DNA of 64,000 nt from JAFGTP01 sp964498725 (GTDB lineage Bacteria; Fidelibacterota; UBA2242; JAFGTP01). The translations under genes and the position numbers were made by a program. Location of the stretch: contig CAZCHS010000006.1 of the NCBI GenBank assembly GCA_964498725.1, forward strand, positions 21,027 through 85,026, given 5' to 3'. Positions 18,331 to 28,522 of the stretch are shown piece by piece. The number at the start of each line of letters is the position of its first letter. Within the stretch, counting starts at the first letter, position 1. Under the pieces are notes generated by a model. It was not told where the DNA came from. It saw only the letters and a list, made by a program, of their open reading frames with translations, and searched no databases.

Positions 18331-19908
18331 TCAATTTTTTATCACATCCTGAAATTCATCAACAACGGCGGCTCCGACGCTGTCCCCCCAAACATTCACA
18401 GTTGTGCGAAACCGGTCCAGAAGCCAATCCACAGTCAGAATGATCCCAATACCCTCTACCGGCAGATTAACAGCCTTCAAAACAATGACCATTGTCACCA
18501 AACCCGCCTGGGGAATTCCCGCTGCTCCAATCGCGGCCAGTGTCGCAGTGAGGAAAATAATAACCTGCTGGGCAAAACTCAGATCAATACCATAAATTTG
18601 GGCAATAAACATCGCTGCCACCGCTTCATACAGCGCTGTTCCGTCCATGTTGATCGTCGCCCCAAGGGGCAGGACAAAGCCGGCTGTTTTGGCGGAAACA
18701 CCATTATTTTTTTCCACACTAGCGATAGTCAGCGGAAGCGTGGCTGAACTGGAAGCTGAAGAAAAAGCATTCAGCAAGGGAGTAACCACACCTTTAAAGT
18801 ATTCCCAGGGATTTTTTTTGGCAAGAATCAGCAGGATCAATGGCAAAACAATGAACCCATGAATAGACAGACCGACGATTATAGTTAAACTGTATTTGCC
18901 TACTGCCAGCAATTCGGGAATAAAATTCTGAAAGCCGCCTTCACTGCCGATTTTCGATCCGATCAGGCCAAGAATACCAAAAGGGGCAATTTCCAGAATC
19001 CATCCGGTTAAAATCATGAAAGCATCATTCAGTGATTCAAACAGTTCGGATAACATTTTCCCCTTCTCACCCATCACAGTAATGACACTGCCAAGGAGCA
19101 GGGAAAAAACAATCAGGGGCAAAATGTCCATATTGATCATAGCATTAAAAAGATTACGCGGAATCAGGCCCTCCTGTCCTGTTACTTTGTCGCCGACAAA
19201 GACTGTTCTTAAAGTGGAAAAAACATTGCCTTCATTTTGGGTGATTTCACTTTGGTAGTGCAGTGAAATTGCAATACCTTTTCCCTGTGTTTCTATTTTT
19301 GGCTCAGCAGATATCAATTTTTTTTCAGTAATTTTAAAGGGATATTTATAATCATTATTGCTTTTTATGAAAAGAATATTTTCAGCATCTTCCGGAATCC
19401 AGTAGGAAACGATGATTTTATTATCCGCAATTCTGTCAATGACACCAACAATCTCCTGATCCAGCAGGGTCACGGTATATTTTTCATCATAATCTTTTTT
19501 CTGCAATTGAGTCGATCCCAAATGAACCTCATGCGTGTTGTCCTGAATTATTTTATAAGTCGCCTCTTGATGAATTTCGCCGGTGATGACATTGCTTCCC
19601 GGTTTGATAATATTGACCAAAATCAAACCGATTGTAACAGAAATAGCTGTGGTAACTACGTAATAAATCATGGTGTTTTTGCCCAGGGAGCCTAATTTTC
19701 GGAAATTACCTATACCGGTAATGCCGGTAATAATGGAGAACATGACAATGGGTACAACGATCATCATTAAGGCATTAAGAAAGACATCGCCCAAAATTTC
19801 CAGATTAACTGCAAAATCAGGAAAAAATCCACCTAAAATCACACCAATGACAATACCTATAATAATTTCAATCAAGATTCGATTGTGAGCATTTTTTTTA
19901 CGACTCAT
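18331..19908 (-). CDS. Dicarboxylate/amino acid:cation symporter (DAACS) with a large insertion
   Basis: A 525-residue secondary transporter of the glutamate/aspartate/dicarboxylate:Na+ or H+ symporter family (GltP/DctA-like). Family motifs are intact: the serine-rich SSASSSATLPLTI hairpin and NMDGTALYEAVAAMFIAQ, which form the substrate and cation sites. Typical members are 400-450 residues. The extra length is a soluble, charged, beta-rich segment of about 130 residues (about 110-240) inserted after the third predicted helix, in the region of the helix 3-4 loop. AAGAGG precedes the ATG. The gene converges on the coiled-coil protein gene. Substrate unknown; C4-dicarboxylate, glutamate or aspartate are likely. 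Confidence 0.92.
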   Translation of the reverse strand: MSRKKNAHNRILIEIIIGIVIGVILGGFFPDFAVNLEILGDVFLNALMMIVVPIVMFSIITGITGIGNFRKLGSLGKNTMIYYVVTTAISVTIGLILVNIIKPGSNVITGEIHQEATYKIIQDNTHEVHLGSTQLQKKDYDEKYTVTLLDQEIVGVIDRIADNKIIVSYWIPEDAENILFIKSNNDYKYPFKITEKKLISAEPKIETQGKGIAISLHYQSEITQNEGNVFSTLRTVFVGDKVTGQEGLIPRNLFNAMINMDILPLIVFSLLLGSVITVMGEKGKMLSELFESLNDAFMILTGWILEIAPFGILGLIGSKIGSEGGFQNFIPELLAVGKYSLTIIVGLSIHGFIVLPLILLILAKKNPWEYFKGVVTPLLNAFSSASSSATLPLTIASVEKNNGVSAKTAGFVLPLGATINMDGTALYEAVAAMFIAQIYGIDLSFAQQVIIFLTATLAAIGAAGIPQAGLVTMVIVLKAVNLPVEGIGIILTVDWLLDRFRTTVNVWGDSVGAAVVDEFQDVIKN

Positions 19909-20037
19909 TGATAACCTCTTATTTATGTGCCTGATTAATAAAATTAAAAATAGTAAAAACTGAGGTAAAATAAAAATATGGCAAGACTATTTAATTTTAT
20001 TTATATTTCGCTCCTAAACAAATAAGAAGGGAGACAT

Positions 20038-20586
20038 ATGGAATTTTTAAATAAAAATAATACCGCCCTGGTTTTGATCGATGTCCAGGAAAAACTTTTC
20101 CCCCATATCGCGGAACATGAATTATTACTGGAAAATCTAACAAAAATGATCAAAGGCGCGAAAGTTCTCGATATTCCCATCATTGTTACCGAGCAATACC
20201 GCAAAGGGTTGGGGCCCACCTTACCACAATTAACCGCTTTGCTTGATGATTATAATCCCCTCGAAAAAAATAGCTTTTCCTGTTGCGGAGAAAAAAGTTT
20301 TACCGAGGAATTAGCCAAACTTGATCGCAATCAGTTACTGGTTTGTGGGATTGAAACCCATATTTGTGTTTACCAAACCTGCCGGGAACTGGACAACAGC
20401 GGATATTATGTACACTTGGTAACAGACTGCGTGAGCAGCAGGGATTTAAAAAATAAAAAAATCGCCATTAATAAATTACACAATGAACGTAATATTTTCA
20501 TAACCAGCAGTGAAATGGCGCTTTTTGAAATTTTGAAATTCGCCGGTAGTGAAGAATTCAAAGAAATATCAAAAATAATTAAATAA
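20038..20586 (+). CDS. Isochorismatase-family cysteine hydrolase
   Basis: A 182-residue alpha/beta hydrolase of the isochorismatase/nicotinamidase superfamily (YcaC-like branch). The conserved Asp lies in ALVLIDVQEKLFPHI, the Lys region in TEQYRKGLG, and the catalytic Cys in CGIETHICVYQT. Members hydrolyse amides or vinyl ethers; the substrate here is not predictable. A GGGAG ribosome site precedes the ATG by 6 bases. The gene is flanked by a divergent symporter and a convergent lipoprotein gene, so it is probably expressed alone. Confidence 0.9.
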   Translation: MEFLNKNNTALVLIDVQEKLFPHIAEHELLLENLTKMIKGAKVLDIPIIVTEQYRKGLGPTLPQLTALLDDYNPLEKNSFSCCGEKSFTEELAKLDRNQLLVCGIETHICVYQTCRELDNSGYYVHLVTDCVSSRDLKNKKIAINKLHNERNIFITSSEMALFEILKFAGSEEFKEISKIIK

Positions 20587-20614
20587 AAGCAGCCTGCCAA
20601 TTGCTCAGCAGGCT
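20581..20614 (-). terminator. Terminator of the small lipoprotein gene
   Basis: AGCCTGC (20591-20597) pairs with GCAGGCT (20608-20614). Read on the minus strand the hairpin is followed by GCTTTTATTT, which suits termination of the gene ending at 20622. Confidence 0.75.
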
Positions 20615-20621
20615 AAAAAAT

Positions 20622-21068
20622 TTAGTCGTCATCTTCCGCAATTGCCATTTTCAATGTGCCGGTGAAATCGTCAAACTCCAAAATCACCTGTTCAGGATAA
20701 TCATCTAGTGTTATGACTTCACTATAAATGATATTGCTGGTAATTTCTTTTGAGAACAGTTCCTCATTATAGTCACTTTTAATTTTTATATCACAACTGC
20801 CCTCACGATGATTTTCCAAATTAATGGCTATTACAATATTCTCAGTATTAAACTGCACAGTCTCACTGGATGTGCCGCTAAAATCATCGCCCTTTAATCC
20901 AAAGGAAAAACTCCCGTTTTCCTTTACAATTCTGGGTGAATTTTCATTTTCAATCGTAATGTCGATGATCTTATCATTATCAACAGAGAGAATACTATCT
21001 TCAGTCTCACAGGAAAAAAGTCCTAATTGGAGAATAACTCCCAACAAAATCATTACTTTCTTATGCAT
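20622..21068 (-). CDS. Small lipoprotein, unknown function
   Basis: A 148-residue predicted lipoprotein: MHKKVMILLGVILQLGLFSC with the lipidated Cys at residue 20, then an acidic beta-rich domain with no family I recognise. The C-terminus is Glu/Asp-rich (AIAEDDD). An in-frame ATG at 21083 would add five residues, but GGAAAAGAT lies just before the ATG at 21068, so I prefer the shorter form. Alternating hydrophobic residues (FSFGLKGDDFSG, IVIAINLENH) suggest an all-beta sandwich. It has its own terminator at 20591 and seems monocistronic. Confidence 0.78.
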   Translation of the reverse strand: MHKKVMILLGVILQLGLFSCETEDSILSVDNDKIIDITIENENSPRIVKENGSFSFGLKGDDFSGTSSETVQFNTENIVIAINLENHREGSCDIKIKSDYNEELFSKEITSNIIYSEVITLDDYPEQVILEFDDFTGTLKMAIAEDDD

Positions 21069-21341
21069 ATCTTTTCCTTTCATGTTTCTTTTAATTTTAA
21101 CAGAAGTTAAATGATTTTTAAAAGTTAATCAGTGATTCAAATCATTTGGAAGCCACTGATTCGAACAGCGTTAAATGTTTAATTTAAAATAGTTTAAGTC
21201 AATTCCAAGCACTCCAAAAGATAAAATATTTTTTTATTTCTGAAATAGTTTTAAATTGCCAAATAGTGCCTTTTGGCGCTCAATTTTACTGTTAATATTT
21301 GAAAAATATTTAATTACAACATTAAAAGGGAATTTATAAAT

Positions 21342-24300
21342 ATGTCTGCCAAAAATTTTGGAACCACCTGGTGGGGCAAAGCCTGGCTGGACGCATTAAG
21401 AAAAATAGACTATGGCAATAAGCTGAGTGAAGGAATTCAGTATGCAGAAAACGGTGCGGTTGCCGACATAGAGATCGACAATAATATAATACGCGCAAAA
21501 GTCCAGGATGAAGCGCGCATGACTCCTTACCAGATTTCCATGGAATTTTCAGAATTTGATGAATATGACATGGAGGAAATCGAAAATATCATTGAATCCA
21601 ATCACTATTATATTTCCAAGTTGGAATCAAAAATTCTTCCCCCGGCCCTGCTGGAAGAATTGGAAAAGGAGATGATATCACTATTTCCAAAATCCTTCCA
21701 GGAAATTAAAATGTCCTGCCGGTGTACCAAATTCGCCCATCCCTGCAAACATGTATCAGCCCTCTTTTTTATTATGGCCAATGAAATTGACAAAAATCCC
21801 TTTATAATTTTCTCGTTACATGGATTTAATCTTCTGAGTATTACCAATCCTGAAGAGGATTCTTCTAATGATGTTTCCAGTATACCGGGCATTGATAATT
21901 TTCTCACCGGAAGCCAGGTATCGGAAGGAACAAACACAGCGATTTCAATTGTGAACACCCGTGAATTGAAAGATATCGATTTTTCTGAAATTCCCGATCT
22001 GAGTAAAAAAATTGATAAGTTACTGACACCCGTCCCGCTTTTCTACAATGAAGGCAATTTTAAGAAAAAGATGATTGACCAGTATATTAAATTGCAGAAA
22101 AGAGTGAACAGTTTTATCAAAAAAAGCGAATTTACAGAAACTCCTGATACCCATTATTATTCCCTGAAGATTAAAATCATTAACAGCAGTTTTGATTTTG
22201 AAGGAAAATTATTTGGTTATGAAGATATCAAGTTATTCAATTTGGATGAAATGGATGATTTTATTGACTTTTTGCAAAATCACACCCTGAATAACATTTC
22301 CAAACACTCCCTGGAGATCAAATATATTTCCCAGATCTATTCCTTTACGTTGAAACTAATTCAGCAATGTGCCTATATTCCGGAAATTTTCTCTTCGGCC
22401 AAGGATGAGTACATGGTGCGTTGGATTCCGGCTATTTTTGATACAAAAATTAATAATATTGTCCAGATTCTTTGTGATAATATCCCCTCGGATATCGTGG
22501 TTTATAAAAATCAGCAAATGGAGAAAAAAGACCAGGTTTATTTCCTGATTTCATTTTTTATTAGTTATTTTCAAAAATATTTTGATCTGCTTCCCAAGCG
22601 TGGAATGGTTCGGATATTGTCTTTATTTTATAATTTTGATGTATTCACCCAGGTAAAGTTTGAAGATCAACAGATTCCCAATACAATCCACCTCTGGCTG
22701 AGCCGCTTTTATATTACCAAAGGCGATTGTATTCCGGTAATTAAAATTGACGAATCAACCCGACATGGCGACCGGGTACTATTTGAAATATTGATCTCTG
22801 ACAAAAAAGATTCTTCCAATCACTTAATACCTTTAAAAAAGTTTATATCCCGCAACCATCCTGAAAAAAACAGAATTTTGAAAGACTTGTCCCTGCTCTC
22901 CAGCTATCTGCCGCAAGTCAATGACTTTTTAAAATTAAAGAACGGGCCCCCTCATATTACAATCCGGTCCAACGACTTTGTGGAAGTATGGTTCGATGCC
23001 TTGCCGATCCTGAATACCCTGGGTATCCAGACAATTCTGCCCAAATCTTTAAAAAAAGTATTCAGTCCGTCACTAAGTTTGAGTTTCGACATCAAGGAAG
23101 ATGTGGATTACAATGCGGTCAGTTTTTTTAATATCAATTCCATGCTGGAATTTAAATGGAACATTGCGATCGGCTCAAAATTTATATCGCCGGATGATTT
23201 CCGTAAATTGCTGAAGAAATATTCCGGCATTGTAAAATTGAAAGACAGTTATGTTTACATCGATGATAAAGAAGCCCGGAAAATTCTTAACCAACTGGAT
23301 AAAGACCCGGAACTGTCAAAAAATGAACTGCTCAAAATAAACCTGGAAAAAAAATTCAAAGGCGTACCCATTAACATCAATAAAGATGTGGAACAGTTAT
23401 TTGATCAAATGTTTACCAAATATGATCCGCCAATTCCTAAAACATTACAGGCGAAATTACGTCCCTACCAGGTGAAAGGCTATAAATGGCTCTACAATAA
23501 TATAAAATCCGGGCTGGGTTCATTGATCGCCGATGATATGGGACTGGGAAAAACCATTCAGGTCATTACATTGCTGCTAAAATTAAAAGAAGAGCAAATC
23601 CTCGGCAAGAAAAAATGTCTAATTGTTGTGCCGGCGACGCTATTATCAAACTGGCAGCATGAATTTGAAAAATTTGCACCGAAAATTAATGTTCTCATAT
23701 ATCATGGTCAACGCCGGAAATTTGATATAGAAGATGTTGATGTTGTGGTGACAACCTACAGCCTTTCCCGCAGCGAAAACGCCACTTTTCAAAAACGAAA
23801 ATGGCTGATACTCATCACCGATGAAACGCAAAATATTAAAAACCCATCCAGCAATCAGACCCGGGCGGTAAAATCCCTGCGTTCAGAAACAAAAATAGCC
23901 ATGACCGGAACACCGGTTGAAAACAGATTAATGGATTACTGGTCCATTCTGGATTTCATCATGAAAAAATTTGTCGGGTCACAAAATTCATTTCGGGAAA
24001 ATTTTGCCACCCCAATAGAAAGATTTCGCAATCAGGCTAAACTGGAGGACTTCCGGAAAATAACCGCTCCTTTTATTTTGCGCCGTGAAAAAACCGATAA
24101 ATCCATCATCAATGATCTTCCCGACAAGATTGAAATTGAAAAATATAATCAATTGACTCCGCAACAGACCGCGCTTTACCAGGAGGTCATTGATTCCGCT
24201 GATTTTCAGCTGCAGGAAAGCAAGGGCATTGCCCGTAAAGGTATTATATTCAAACTGTTTACAAACCTGAAACAGATATGTAATCATCCCTCCCATTATC

Positions 24301-24857
24301 TGGGTAAAAGATTTGGAAAAATTAATGACTCCGGGAAAAGTGCCCTGTTAATGGAATTGCTGTACCAAATACTGAATATGGACGAAAAGGTTTTAATTTT
24401 TACGCAGTATACTAAAATGGGGAATCTGCTGACCACAATGGTTGAGGAACAGTTTAAGATGACCCCACTTTTTTTGCACGGTGGTCTCAGTCGGAAAAAA
24501 CGGGATAATATCATTGCTTCCTTCCAGGACAATCAGACCCGGCAAATCCTTATTTTATCCCTGAAAGCCGGTGGAACCGGACTCAATCTGACCGCTGCCA
24601 ATAATGTCATTCATTATGACCTCTGGTGGAACCCTGCTGTTGAGACCCAGGCAACGGACCGGGCTTTTCGTATCGGTCAGAAAAAAAATGTCACCATTTA
24701 CCGCATGATCACAAAAGGTACTTTTGAAGAAAAAATCAATGAAATGCTGCAAAAAAAGAAAGAATTAGCCGATCTGACGATCAATGTCGGAGAAAAATGG
24801 ATTACCGAGATGAGCAATGATGAATTGAAAAAACTTGTTGAGATTTCCGGCAAGTAA
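21342..24857 (+). CDS. SNF2-family helicase with SWIM zinc finger
   Basis: A 1171-residue SWI2/SNF2 ATPase. The N-terminus (FGTTWWGKAWLDAL) is typical of SWIM proteins, and a SWIM zinc-binding motif CxCx6CxH is at residues 126-137. A long middle region (about 200-680) corresponds to the bacterial SNF2-associated region. The motor covers 690-1150: Walker A in DDMGLGKTIQ (Lys737), motif II DETQ (827-830, where DEAQ or DEAH is usual), TGTPVENRL, and helicase C motifs GGTGLNLTAANNVI and QATDRAFRIGQ. Such proteins move along double-stranded DNA and remodel protein-DNA complexes; the bacterial role is largely undefined and may involve transcription or repair. AAGGGAA precedes the ATG. No partner gene is adjacent. 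Confidence 0.93.
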   Translation: MSAKNFGTTWWGKAWLDALRKIDYGNKLSEGIQYAENGAVADIEIDNNIIRAKVQDEARMTPYQISMEFSEFDEYDMEEIENIIESNHYYISKLESKILPPALLEELEKEMISLFPKSFQEIKMSCRCTKFAHPCKHVSALFFIMANEIDKNPFIIFSLHGFNLLSITNPEEDSSNDVSSIPGIDNFLTGSQVSEGTNTAISIVNTRELKDIDFSEIPDLSKKIDKLLTPVPLFYNEGNFKKKMIDQYIKLQKRVNSFIKKSEFTETPDTHYYSLKIKIINSSFDFEGKLFGYEDIKLFNLDEMDDFIDFLQNHTLNNISKHSLEIKYISQIYSFTLKLIQQCAYIPEIFSSAKDEYMVRWIPAIFDTKINNIVQILCDNIPSDIVVYKNQQMEKKDQVYFLISFFISYFQKYFDLLPKRGMVRILSLFYNFDVFTQVKFEDQQIPNTIHLWLSRFYITKGDCIPVIKIDESTRHGDRVLFEILISDKKDSSNHLIPLKKFISRNHPEKNRILKDLSLLSSYLPQVNDFLKLKNGPPHITIRSNDFVEVWFDALPILNTLGIQTILPKSLKKVFSPSLSLSFDIKEDVDYNAVSFFNINSMLEFKWNIAIGSKFISPDDFRKLLKKYSGIVKLKDSYVYIDDKEARKILNQLDKDPELSKNELLKINLEKKFKGVPININKDVEQLFDQMFTKYDPPIPKTLQAKLRPYQVKGYKWLYNNIKSGLGSLIADDMGLGKTIQVITLLLKLKEEQILGKKKCLIVVPATLLSNWQHEFEKFAPKINVLIYHGQRRKFDIEDVDVVVTTYSLSRSENATFQKRKWLILITDETQNIKNPSSNQTRAVKSLRSETKIAMTGTPVENRLMDYWSILDFIMKKFVGSQNSFRENFATPIERFRNQAKLEDFRKITAPFILRREKTDKSIINDLPDKIEIEKYNQLTPQQTALYQEVIDSADFQLQESKGIARKGIIFKLFTNLKQICNHPSHYLGKRFGKINDSGKSALLMELLYQILNMDEKVLIFTQYTKMGNLLTTMVEEQFKMTPLFLHGGLSRKKRDNIIASFQDNQTRQILILSLKAGGTGLNLTAANNVIHYDLWWNPAVETQATDRAFRIGQKKNVTIYRMITKGTFEEKINEMLQKKKELADLTINVGEKWITEMSNDELKKLVEISGK

Positions 24858-25032
24858 GGGTTGATTTATTAAGACTGCAAAGATTCACAATGAAAAATTA
24901 TAAAGTCCGATCATTGGCAACATAATAATTTGAACTGAATGATTTTACATTATTATTTTTAAAATTTTTTCCTTGAAATTAGATAAATAATAGATTAAGT
25001 TTACACCGTTATTTGAGACAAAGAAAATGATC

Positions 25033-25104
<72 letters not shown>

Positions 25105-25111
25105 CAAATCA

Positions 25112-25140
25112 AACCCACTTTTTCAAGTGGGTTTTTTATT
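25112..25140 (+). terminator. Terminator after tRNA-fMet
   Basis: AACCCACTT (25112-25120) and AAGTGGGTT (25125-25133) with a 4-base loop, followed by a T-rich run. Confidence 0.85.
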
Positions 25141-25162
25141 TCCCGTCTAAAATAAATATTAA

Positions 25163-25171
25163 TGGTATAAT
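25163..25171 (+). promoter_or_regulatory. Extended -10 promoter (TGGTATAAT)
   Basis: Perfect TGnTATAAT; predicted start near 25178, about 38 bases before the hybrid kinase ATG at 25216. There is no good -35. Confidence 0.55.
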
Positions 25172-25215
25172 TTTTGTCACTCGTTTACTGTTCTTTATAA
25201 TCAGGGCAGGATAAA

Positions 25216-28056
25216 ATGAAAGATATTAACAATAATATTTTATTAATTGATGATGAATCCTCCATTCTGGATCTCTATAAATTAATTTTTACTTATGGCA
25301 AAAAGGATGAAAATTCTTCCGAATTGCTGACCAGTTTTAACATTGAAAGATTCAAAACCGGCCAGGAAGCTTATCAGCACACCAGGGAATCCCTGCAGGA
25401 AAAGCGTCGTTACTCGGCGGCTTTTATTGATTTTTTTATGGAACCGGGTTGGAATGGTCTGGAAACCGCCTTAAAATTACGTGAAGTGGATCCGGATATC
25501 TATATCGTTATTGTCACAGGTTTTTCCAATATCTCGGTTGATGATATTCAAAAAGAGTTGCAGCATGACATCTTCTTTGTTCGTAAACCTTTTAACTCCG
25601 ACGAAATATTTCAGCTGGCCCGTAACCTCTGTATTTCCTGGACCAGAGACCGTCAATTCAAAGCGACAGCGATCTCAAAAAATTACTTTAACAGCATTTT
25701 ACTCGCAATCCATGATTCACTTTTTGTAATTGACGAAAACGCGACGATCGTCAAAATTAATCGCGCAACAGAAAAATTACTAAAAGGCACTGAACAGAAT
25801 ATTGTGGGTAAAATAATATATGACTTTTTTGATCAAAACCTGTTCGAGAGTTTGATTGAAAATTTACATCAAATGTCCGCAAAAACTTCTATTGAAAAAC
25901 AAATAATATCAGAAATTTCCAACATTAATGGTAAGAAAATTCCGGTAAATTTATCTTTTTCATCAATCCACGATCCGGACATGGGAAATAAAATCATTTG
26001 CCTGGCTAAGGATATAACCCAGGAAATAGCCACGAGAAATCAGATCGAACGGCAAAATCAGGAACTGAAAGAATTTAATATCCAACTTGAAAAGGCTATT
26101 GACAAGGCCAATAAAATGGCCACCGAAGCGGAGCTGGCAAATGTAGCCAAAAGTAGTTTTCTCGCCAATATGAGCCACGAAATCCGAACACCCATGAATG
26201 GTGTTGTTGGTTTGCTTGATATGTTAATGGAAACAGAGTTGGATGACGAACAAAAAAACCTCGCCAGCACCATTAAAACCAGTGCAAATACTTTATTGCG
26301 CATCATCAATGATATTTTGGATTTCTCCAAGATCGAATCCCAAAAAATAGAATTGGAAAAATTGGAGTTTGATTTCCTGGCTGCAATGGACGATATCATA
26401 AGAATATATCATAACCGTTCCGTCAGCAAAGGACTGAATTTCAATTATTTTATTGGCAGTGACGTTCCCTTCACTATTATCTCTGATATGGTAAGAATTA
26501 AACAGGTCCTCAGTAACATATTGAACAATGCCTTGAAATTTACTGAAAAAGGCCATATTACCTTCACTATTGAAAAAATTGACCGCCAAGATGTCCTTAA
26601 ATTTACAATTGCCGATACAGGCATTGGCATCCCTGAGGACAAACAGGAAAATGTATTTTCACCCTTTTCACAGGCTGATGCTTCAATCAACCGCAAATAT
26701 CAGGGAACCGGTCTGGGACTTCCTATTGCAAAGGAGATCATTAAACTCCTGGAAGGTCATATTCAACTGGAATCAGAGGTTCAGAAAGGCAGCAAATTTT
26801 CTTTTACGATTCGGTATACACCGGCTAGTCCCCCTGATTTTATCAAAAAACTGATTAACCAGGAGAAAAATATTCTGCTCCTCAATGAACAAAATGCAAC
26901 CGGTAAAGCATTATATACTCACTTGGAACGCCTGAATGTAAAATCCCGGCAGATTGAGAATACCCATTCTATAAGAACATCTATCGATTCGCTACCGGTC
27001 ATTAACCATCTGATCATCAACAAAAATATTACTGACGAAGAATTGCTGGACTATTACTCATTGCTGGAATCAGAAAAAAAACTGCAGATTATTTTTATTC
27101 AGAATCCTTCATATAATAAAAAAGTTTTGAATTTTTCGGAATTTGACAATGTTACAATTTTAAAAGAACCGATCATTTTCAACGAATTGGTAAAATTATT
27201 ATTCAAATTCGAACAAAACCTTCAAAAGACAGCCAGGGGTGGCAAGTTTAATAAATTAAACAAAAAAATCCTTATTGCCGAAGACAATGAGATCAATCAA
27301 ATTGTTGCCAAAAAACTTTTTTCAAAATTTTCCGATAATCTGGATATTGCCAACAATGGTAATGAAGTGATCAGTCTCATGGAAAATAATATATATGACA
27401 TCATTTTCATGGATATTCAAATGCCTGTGATGGATGGTTTTCAGACAACAGCAGCCATTCGCAAAGCGCCAATCGGCGATAATCCCATCGATATTCCGAT
27501 TGTCGCATTGACAGCCCACGCCTTAAACGGATACAGGGAAGAATGCATTGCCATGGGCATGGATGATTATCTGCCCAAACCAATTGATATTGATAAAGTA
27601 ATCAAAGTATTTGATCGCTTTTTTGGACTTGATAAACCAGGAAGAGAGAAATTAACCCTTGATACGCAGTTAAAAAAAGGCAATAATATATCGGAAAATG
27701 AAAAAAAATCCCTACCTTTCAGTGAAAAAATACTACTGGAAAGAATTGATAATGACCAGGAACTGATGATCATGCTGTTACGGGAATATTTAAAACAAGG
27801 GAAAAAGCTTATAACCGCCATGGAAAATGGGTTTAAGGATAAGGATTTGGAAAAAACCCGGATCGATTCTCACTCCTTTAAAGGCGCTTCGGACAATATT
27901 ACTGTTGAAAAAATCAGGCATCTTTGTGAAATCATCGAAGATTCCAGTCATGACGGTCTGTATGACAAAGCCTATAATACTTATAAAAAATTAATCAGTG
28001 AATTTGAAATAACAGCTACACAAATTGAACATTATTTAGAAAAGGTAAGCTCATGA
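25216..28056 (+). CDS. Hybrid sensor kinase REC-PAS-HisKA-HATPase-pseudoREC-REC-Hpt
   Basis: A 946-residue soluble phosphorelay protein. Domains in order: receiver (about 5-140), PAS (155-270), coiled coil (275-310), HisKA with NMSHEIRTPMNG (His321), HATPase with N-box NILNNALKFT and G-boxes (425-540), a degenerate receiver lacking the acidic and Asp residues (about 550-665), a true receiver with FMDIQMPVMDG (Asp733), and an Hpt domain with SHSFKGASDN (His886). All steps of a phosphorelay (His to Asp to His) are in one chain, and the final acceptor is probably the CheY-like protein encoded next, whose gene overlaps by 4 bases (ATGA). No DNA-binding or enzymatic output domain is present. Input signal unknown. 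Confidence 0.93.
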   Translation: MKDINNNILLIDDESSILDLYKLIFTYGKKDENSSELLTSFNIERFKTGQEAYQHTRESLQEKRRYSAAFIDFFMEPGWNGLETALKLREVDPDIYIVIVTGFSNISVDDIQKELQHDIFFVRKPFNSDEIFQLARNLCISWTRDRQFKATAISKNYFNSILLAIHDSLFVIDENATIVKINRATEKLLKGTEQNIVGKIIYDFFDQNLFESLIENLHQMSAKTSIEKQIISEISNINGKKIPVNLSFSSIHDPDMGNKIICLAKDITQEIATRNQIERQNQELKEFNIQLEKAIDKANKMATEAELANVAKSSFLANMSHEIRTPMNGVVGLLDMLMETELDDEQKNLASTIKTSANTLLRIINDILDFSKIESQKIELEKLEFDFLAAMDDIIRIYHNRSVSKGLNFNYFIGSDVPFTIISDMVRIKQVLSNILNNALKFTEKGHITFTIEKIDRQDVLKFTIADTGIGIPEDKQENVFSPFSQADASINRKYQGTGLGLPIAKEIIKLLEGHIQLESEVQKGSKFSFTIRYTPASPPDFIKKLINQEKNILLLNEQNATGKALYTHLERLNVKSRQIENTHSIRTSIDSLPVINHLIINKNITDEELLDYYSLLESEKKLQIIFIQNPSYNKKVLNFSEFDNVTILKEPIIFNELVKLLFKFEQNLQKTARGGKFNKLNKKILIAEDNEINQIVAKKLFSKFSDNLDIANNGNEVISLMENNIYDIIFMDIQMPVMDGFQTTAAIRKAPIGDNPIDIPIVALTAHALNGYREECIAMGMDDYLPKPIDIDKVIKVFDRFFGLDKPGREKLTLDTQLKKGNNISENEKKSLPFSEKILLERIDNDQELMIMLLREYLKQGKKLITAMENGFKDKDLEKTRIDSHSFKGASDNITVEKIRHLCEIIEDSSHDGLYDKAYNTYKKLISEFEITATQIEHYLEKVSS

Positions 28057-28448
28057 AAACTTTAGTTGTAGACGATGAATTAACGACGAGATTAATGCTG
28101 AAGAAAATCCTTTCTCCCTACGGCCCTTGCGATACGATCTCAAACGGCAAAGAAGCCCTTGAGGCCTTTTGGATGGCAATTAAAGAAAATGATCCTTACG
28201 ATCTTATTTGCCTGGATATTTTAATGCCTGAATTAAATGGAAAGACTGTGCTGAAAAAAATCCGTGAAATTGAAAATAAGGCCCAAATTCCTAAAAATAA
28301 AATTGCCAGTATTTTTATGGTAACCTCACTAAACGATTCAAAAACAATTATGGATACGATTGTCAAATACAAATGTGACAGTTATATCTTGAAGCCAATC
28401 AGCAAACCAAAGGTAATCAGCAAGCTAAAGCAGTTTGAGTTGATTTAG
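28053..28448 (+). CDS. CheY-like single-domain response regulator
   Basis: A 131-residue receiver with no output domain. The acidic pair is in LVVDDELTTR, the phosphoacceptor Asp in LICLDILMPELNG, the Thr in FMVTSLND and the Lys in ILKPISKP. The start overlaps the hybrid kinase stop (ATGA), so it is probably the terminal acceptor of that protein's Hpt domain and signals by protein contact. A bidirectional terminator follows. Confidence 0.93.
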   Translation: MKTLVVDDELTTRLMLKKILSPYGPCDTISNGKEALEAFWMAIKENDPYDLICLDILMPELNGKTVLKKIREIENKAQIPKNKIASIFMVTSLNDSKTIMDTIVKYKCDSYILKPISKPKVISKLKQFELI

Positions 28449-28464
28449 CAGTATTTAGTCATAA

Positions 28465-28511
28465 AAAAACGCCCATGATTAATAAACAATGTATTATTCA
28501 TGGGCGTTTTT
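28465..28511. terminator. Bidirectional terminator between two convergent kinase units
   Basis: AAAAACGCCCATGA (28465-28478) pairs with TCATGGGCGTTTTT (28498-28511). The stem has A's on one side and T's on the other, so it gives a T tail on either strand. It serves the receiver gene (plus) and the REC-PAS-kinase gene (minus). Confidence 0.88.
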
Positions 28512-28522
28512 CAGTTTAGCGG

